Assembly (NCBI RefSeq): GCF_051020975.1
Contig: NW_027478159.1
Location: forward strand, 14,958,501-15,022,500
Source of the DNA: Osmia lignaria lignaria
Taxonomy: Eukaryota > Arthropoda > Insecta > Hymenoptera > Megachilidae
Reading direction: 5' to 3'
Length of the DNA: 64,000 nt
The notes beneath the pieces were generated by a model, which worked only from the letters and a program-made list of their open reading frames with translations, made no database searches and was not told the DNA's origin. A program made the position numbers and the translations under genes. This document shows positions 62,271 through 64,000 of the stretch, in pieces (position 1 is the stretch's first letter; every line of letters begins with the position of its first letter).

Positions 62271-62914
62271 TTGCAGATTCATCTCAAGGGAAGGGGTCTG
62301 ACGGACATATTTCGAGATATTTCTTCTTCTTGTTGTTCTTCTTCTGCACAGCTAAGCTCGAAGCGGCATTTGCAGCTCGCAATAGTGCAGAGTTATCTCA
62401 AAGAAAGAGGCCTCGGTGTTTCTGTACCTCTATTATGTTGGTGCAGCTTCGGAACTTTTAGATATCTTGATATATCTCGAGAACTACGCATCTGATCAAA
62501 AAATATCATCGAACATAAAAAGTAGGAAACTTAATTCTCTACAAAAAAGGTCTCTTAACATTTTGCCATAGCTCGCTTCGTTTCCGAGATATTTGCAGAT
62601 TTATCTCAAGGGAAGTGGCCTGACGGACATATTTCGAGATATTTCTTCTTCTTGTTGTTCTTCTTCTGCACAGCTAAGCTGGAAGTGGCATTTCCAGCTC
62701 GCAATAGTGCAGAGTTATCTCAATGAAAGGGGCCACGGTGTTTCTGTATCTCTATTATGTTGGTGCGGCTTCGGAACTTTTAAATATCTTGATATATCTC
62801 GAGAACTACGCATCTGATCAAAAAATATCATAGAACATAAAAAGTAGGAAACTTAATTCTCTACAAAAAAGGTCTCTTAACATTTTGCCATAGCTCGCTT
62901 CGTTTCCGAGATAT
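62271..62914 (+). repeat. AGCTCGAAGCGGC monomer and AAGTGGCCTG monomer, copy 2
   Basis: The pair shares AGCTCGAAGCGGC, AAAGAGGCC, GTACCTC, TGCAGCTTCGG and ATCATCGAAC with 54336-54979, but its first monomer starts CAGATTCATC rather than CAAAGGAACTGG. The second has TTTCCAGCTCG and CTCAATGAAAGG. A third AGCTCGAAGCGGC monomer is at 63559. Confidence 0.7.
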
Positions 62915-63880
62915 TTGCATATTTATCTCAAGGGAAGGGGCCTGACGGACATATTTCGAGATATTTCTTCTTCTTGTTGTTCTTCTTCTGCACAGCTAAG
63001 CTGGAAGTGGCATTTGCGGCTCTCACTAGTGCAGAGTTATCTCAAAGAAAGGGGCCACGGTGTTTCTGTATCTCTATTATGTTGGTGCGGCTTCGGAACT
63101 TTTAAATATCTCGATATATCTCGAAAACTACGCTTCTGATCAAAAAATATCATTGAACATAAATTGTAGGAAACATAATTCTCTACAAAAAAGGTCTCTT
63201 AACATTTTGCCATAGCTCGCTTCGTTTCCGAGATATTTGCAGATTTATCTCAAGGGAAGGGGCCTGACGGACATATTTCGAGATATTTCTTCTTCTTGTT
63301 GTTCTTCTTCTGCACAGCTGAGCTGGAAGTGGCATTTGCAGGTCGCAATAGTGCAGAGTTATCTCAAAGAAAGGGGCCACGGTGTTTCTGTATCTCTATT
63401 ATGTTGGTGCGGCTTCGGAACTTTTAAATATCTCGATATATCTCGAAAACTACGCTTCTGATCAAAAAATATCATAGAAGGTAAATTGTAGGAAACATTA
63501 TTCTCTACAAAAAAGGTCTCTTAACATTTTGCCATAGCTCGCTTCGTTTCCGAGATATTTGCAGATTCATCTCAAGGGAAGGGGTCTGACGGACATATTT
63601 CGAGATATTTCTTCTTCTTGTTGTTCTTCTTCTGCACAGCTAAGCTCGAAGCGGCATTTGCAGCTCGCAATAGTGCAGAGTTATCTCAAAGAAAGGGGCC
63701 ACGGTGTTTCTGTATCTCTATTATGTTGGTGCGGCTTCGGAACTTTTAAATATCTCGATATATCTCGAAAACTACGCTTCTGATCAAAAAATATCATTGA
63801 ACATAAATTGTAGGAAACATAATTCTCTACAAAAAAGGTCTCTTAACATTTTGCCATAGCTCGCTTCGTTTCCGAGATAC

Positions 63881-64000
63881 TTGCAGATATATCTCAAGGG
63901 AAGGGGCCTGACGGACATATTTCGAGATATTTCTTCTTCTTGTTGTTCTTCTTCTGCACAGCTAAGCTGGAAGTGGCATTTACAGCTCGCAATAGTGCAG
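63881..64000 (+). repeat. Partial last monomer
   Basis: The first 120 bp of a monomer are present, beginning GAGATACTTGCAGATATATC and with CATTTACAGCTCGCAATAG. GAGATAC faces ATATCTC here, so the innermost pair of the junction inverted repeat is unpaired. The array continues past the window. Confidence 0.95.

Larger units (their letters stand above)
1..64000 (+). repeat. 322-bp tandem satellite array filling the window
   Basis: Landmarks such as TTTCCGAGATATTTGCA, CAGCTAAGCTGG and GGTGCGGCTTCGGAAC recur every 322 bp from the first base to the last, always on the same strand. Phase starts run 244, 566, 888 and so on to 63881, giving 197 full monomers, one truncated monomer and two end fragments. 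Nothing between monomers is unexplained: there is no transposon, no inversion and no unique spacer. Neighbouring copies differ by a few substitutions, while some copies many monomers apart look identical, which is the pattern of higher-order repeats and unequal exchange. Both array edges lie outside the window. A satellite in heterochromatin is the natural reading; a centromeric role is possible but unsupported by sequence alone. Confidence 0.98.
51116..64000 (+). repeat. Satellite domain E (monomers 159-198 and end fragment)
   Basis: Monomer order begins bl al bl bk bl bk bk al bk ak al al ak fk, then a GAACTACGCTTCGG a-type, a GCAGCTCGCACTAG hybrid with l end, fk ek bk al fk, the same two again (second with k end), then al el fk ek al el fk ek al, a truncated monomer, and al el al el-like bk fk ak. 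Class k 3' ends are frequent. Markers include TTCGGATC (55522, 57776), AGCTCGAAGCGGC (54421, 62356, 63645) and AAGTGGCCTG (54678, 61647, 62613). Confidence 0.75.

Noticed and set aside
1..64000. CRISPR array
   Set aside because: The repeat is the full 322-bp unit with no short repeat and unique-spacer alternation, and no cas genes are present.
1..64000. Tandem ribosomal RNA or other tandem gene cluster
   Set aside because: The 322-bp unit has no recognisable rRNA, tRNA or histone gene sequence. I looked for 5S-type and tRNA-type internal promoter boxes by eye and found none convincing.

Overview
The whole 64 kb window is one uninterrupted eukaryotic satellite DNA array: about 199 head-to-tail copies of a 322-bp monomer, all in the same orientation. 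By phase there are 197 full-length monomers, one 208-bp truncated monomer, and fragments of 243 bp and 120 bp at the ends. One reference monomer (888-1209) counts to 126 G+C of 322 (39%). I see no protein-coding gene, RNA gene, transposon, unrelated unique sequence, CRISPR array, origin or inversion. The organism cannot be named from this. An array this long and regular fits pericentromeric, centromeric or other heterochromatin, probably taken from a long-read assembly; that setting is inference.

Each monomer is counted from the TTG in the GATATTTGCA region (first at 244). Monomers differ by linked base changes. I use a two-letter code. Middle class: a = GCAGCTCGCAATAG; b = GCGGCTCGCACTAG; B = b plus GGGCCC; c = GCAGCTCGCAGTAG; d = GCAGCGCGCAATAG; e = TTTCCAGCTCGCAA; f = CAGGTCGCAATAG with CAGCTGAGCTGG. 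3' class: l = GAGAACTACGCATC; q = GAGAACAACGCATC; k = GAAAACTACGCTTC with AAATTGTAGG; r = GAACTACGCCTC with GATCG; v = GAACTACGCGTC.

Layout. Domain A (1 to about 17.23 kb) mixes B, b, c, d and a monomers and holds a duplication of at least 4.1 kb, offset 5473 bp (17 monomers). Domain B (about 17.23-27.53 kb, 32 monomer lengths) uses different subtypes and has the same marker junction on both sides. Domain A' (about 27.53-35.0 kb) returns to the subtypes of A. Domain D (about 35.0-51.1 kb) holds nested higher-order repeats of 6, 8 and 4 monomers. Domain E (about 51.1-64 kb) holds 2-, 7- and 4-monomer duplications and the truncated monomer.

Monomer length is nearly fixed: I find only five related 1-bp deletions, one 1-bp insertion, one independent 1-bp deletion and one 114-bp deletion. 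The main process visible is unequal exchange and gene conversion in steps of whole monomers. Inside the monomer are a 24-nt mirror repeat, a short inverted repeat with one compensated base pair, four copies of a CGAGATATTT-like motif (two per strand), and an internal duplicated segment that explains the 114-bp deletion.
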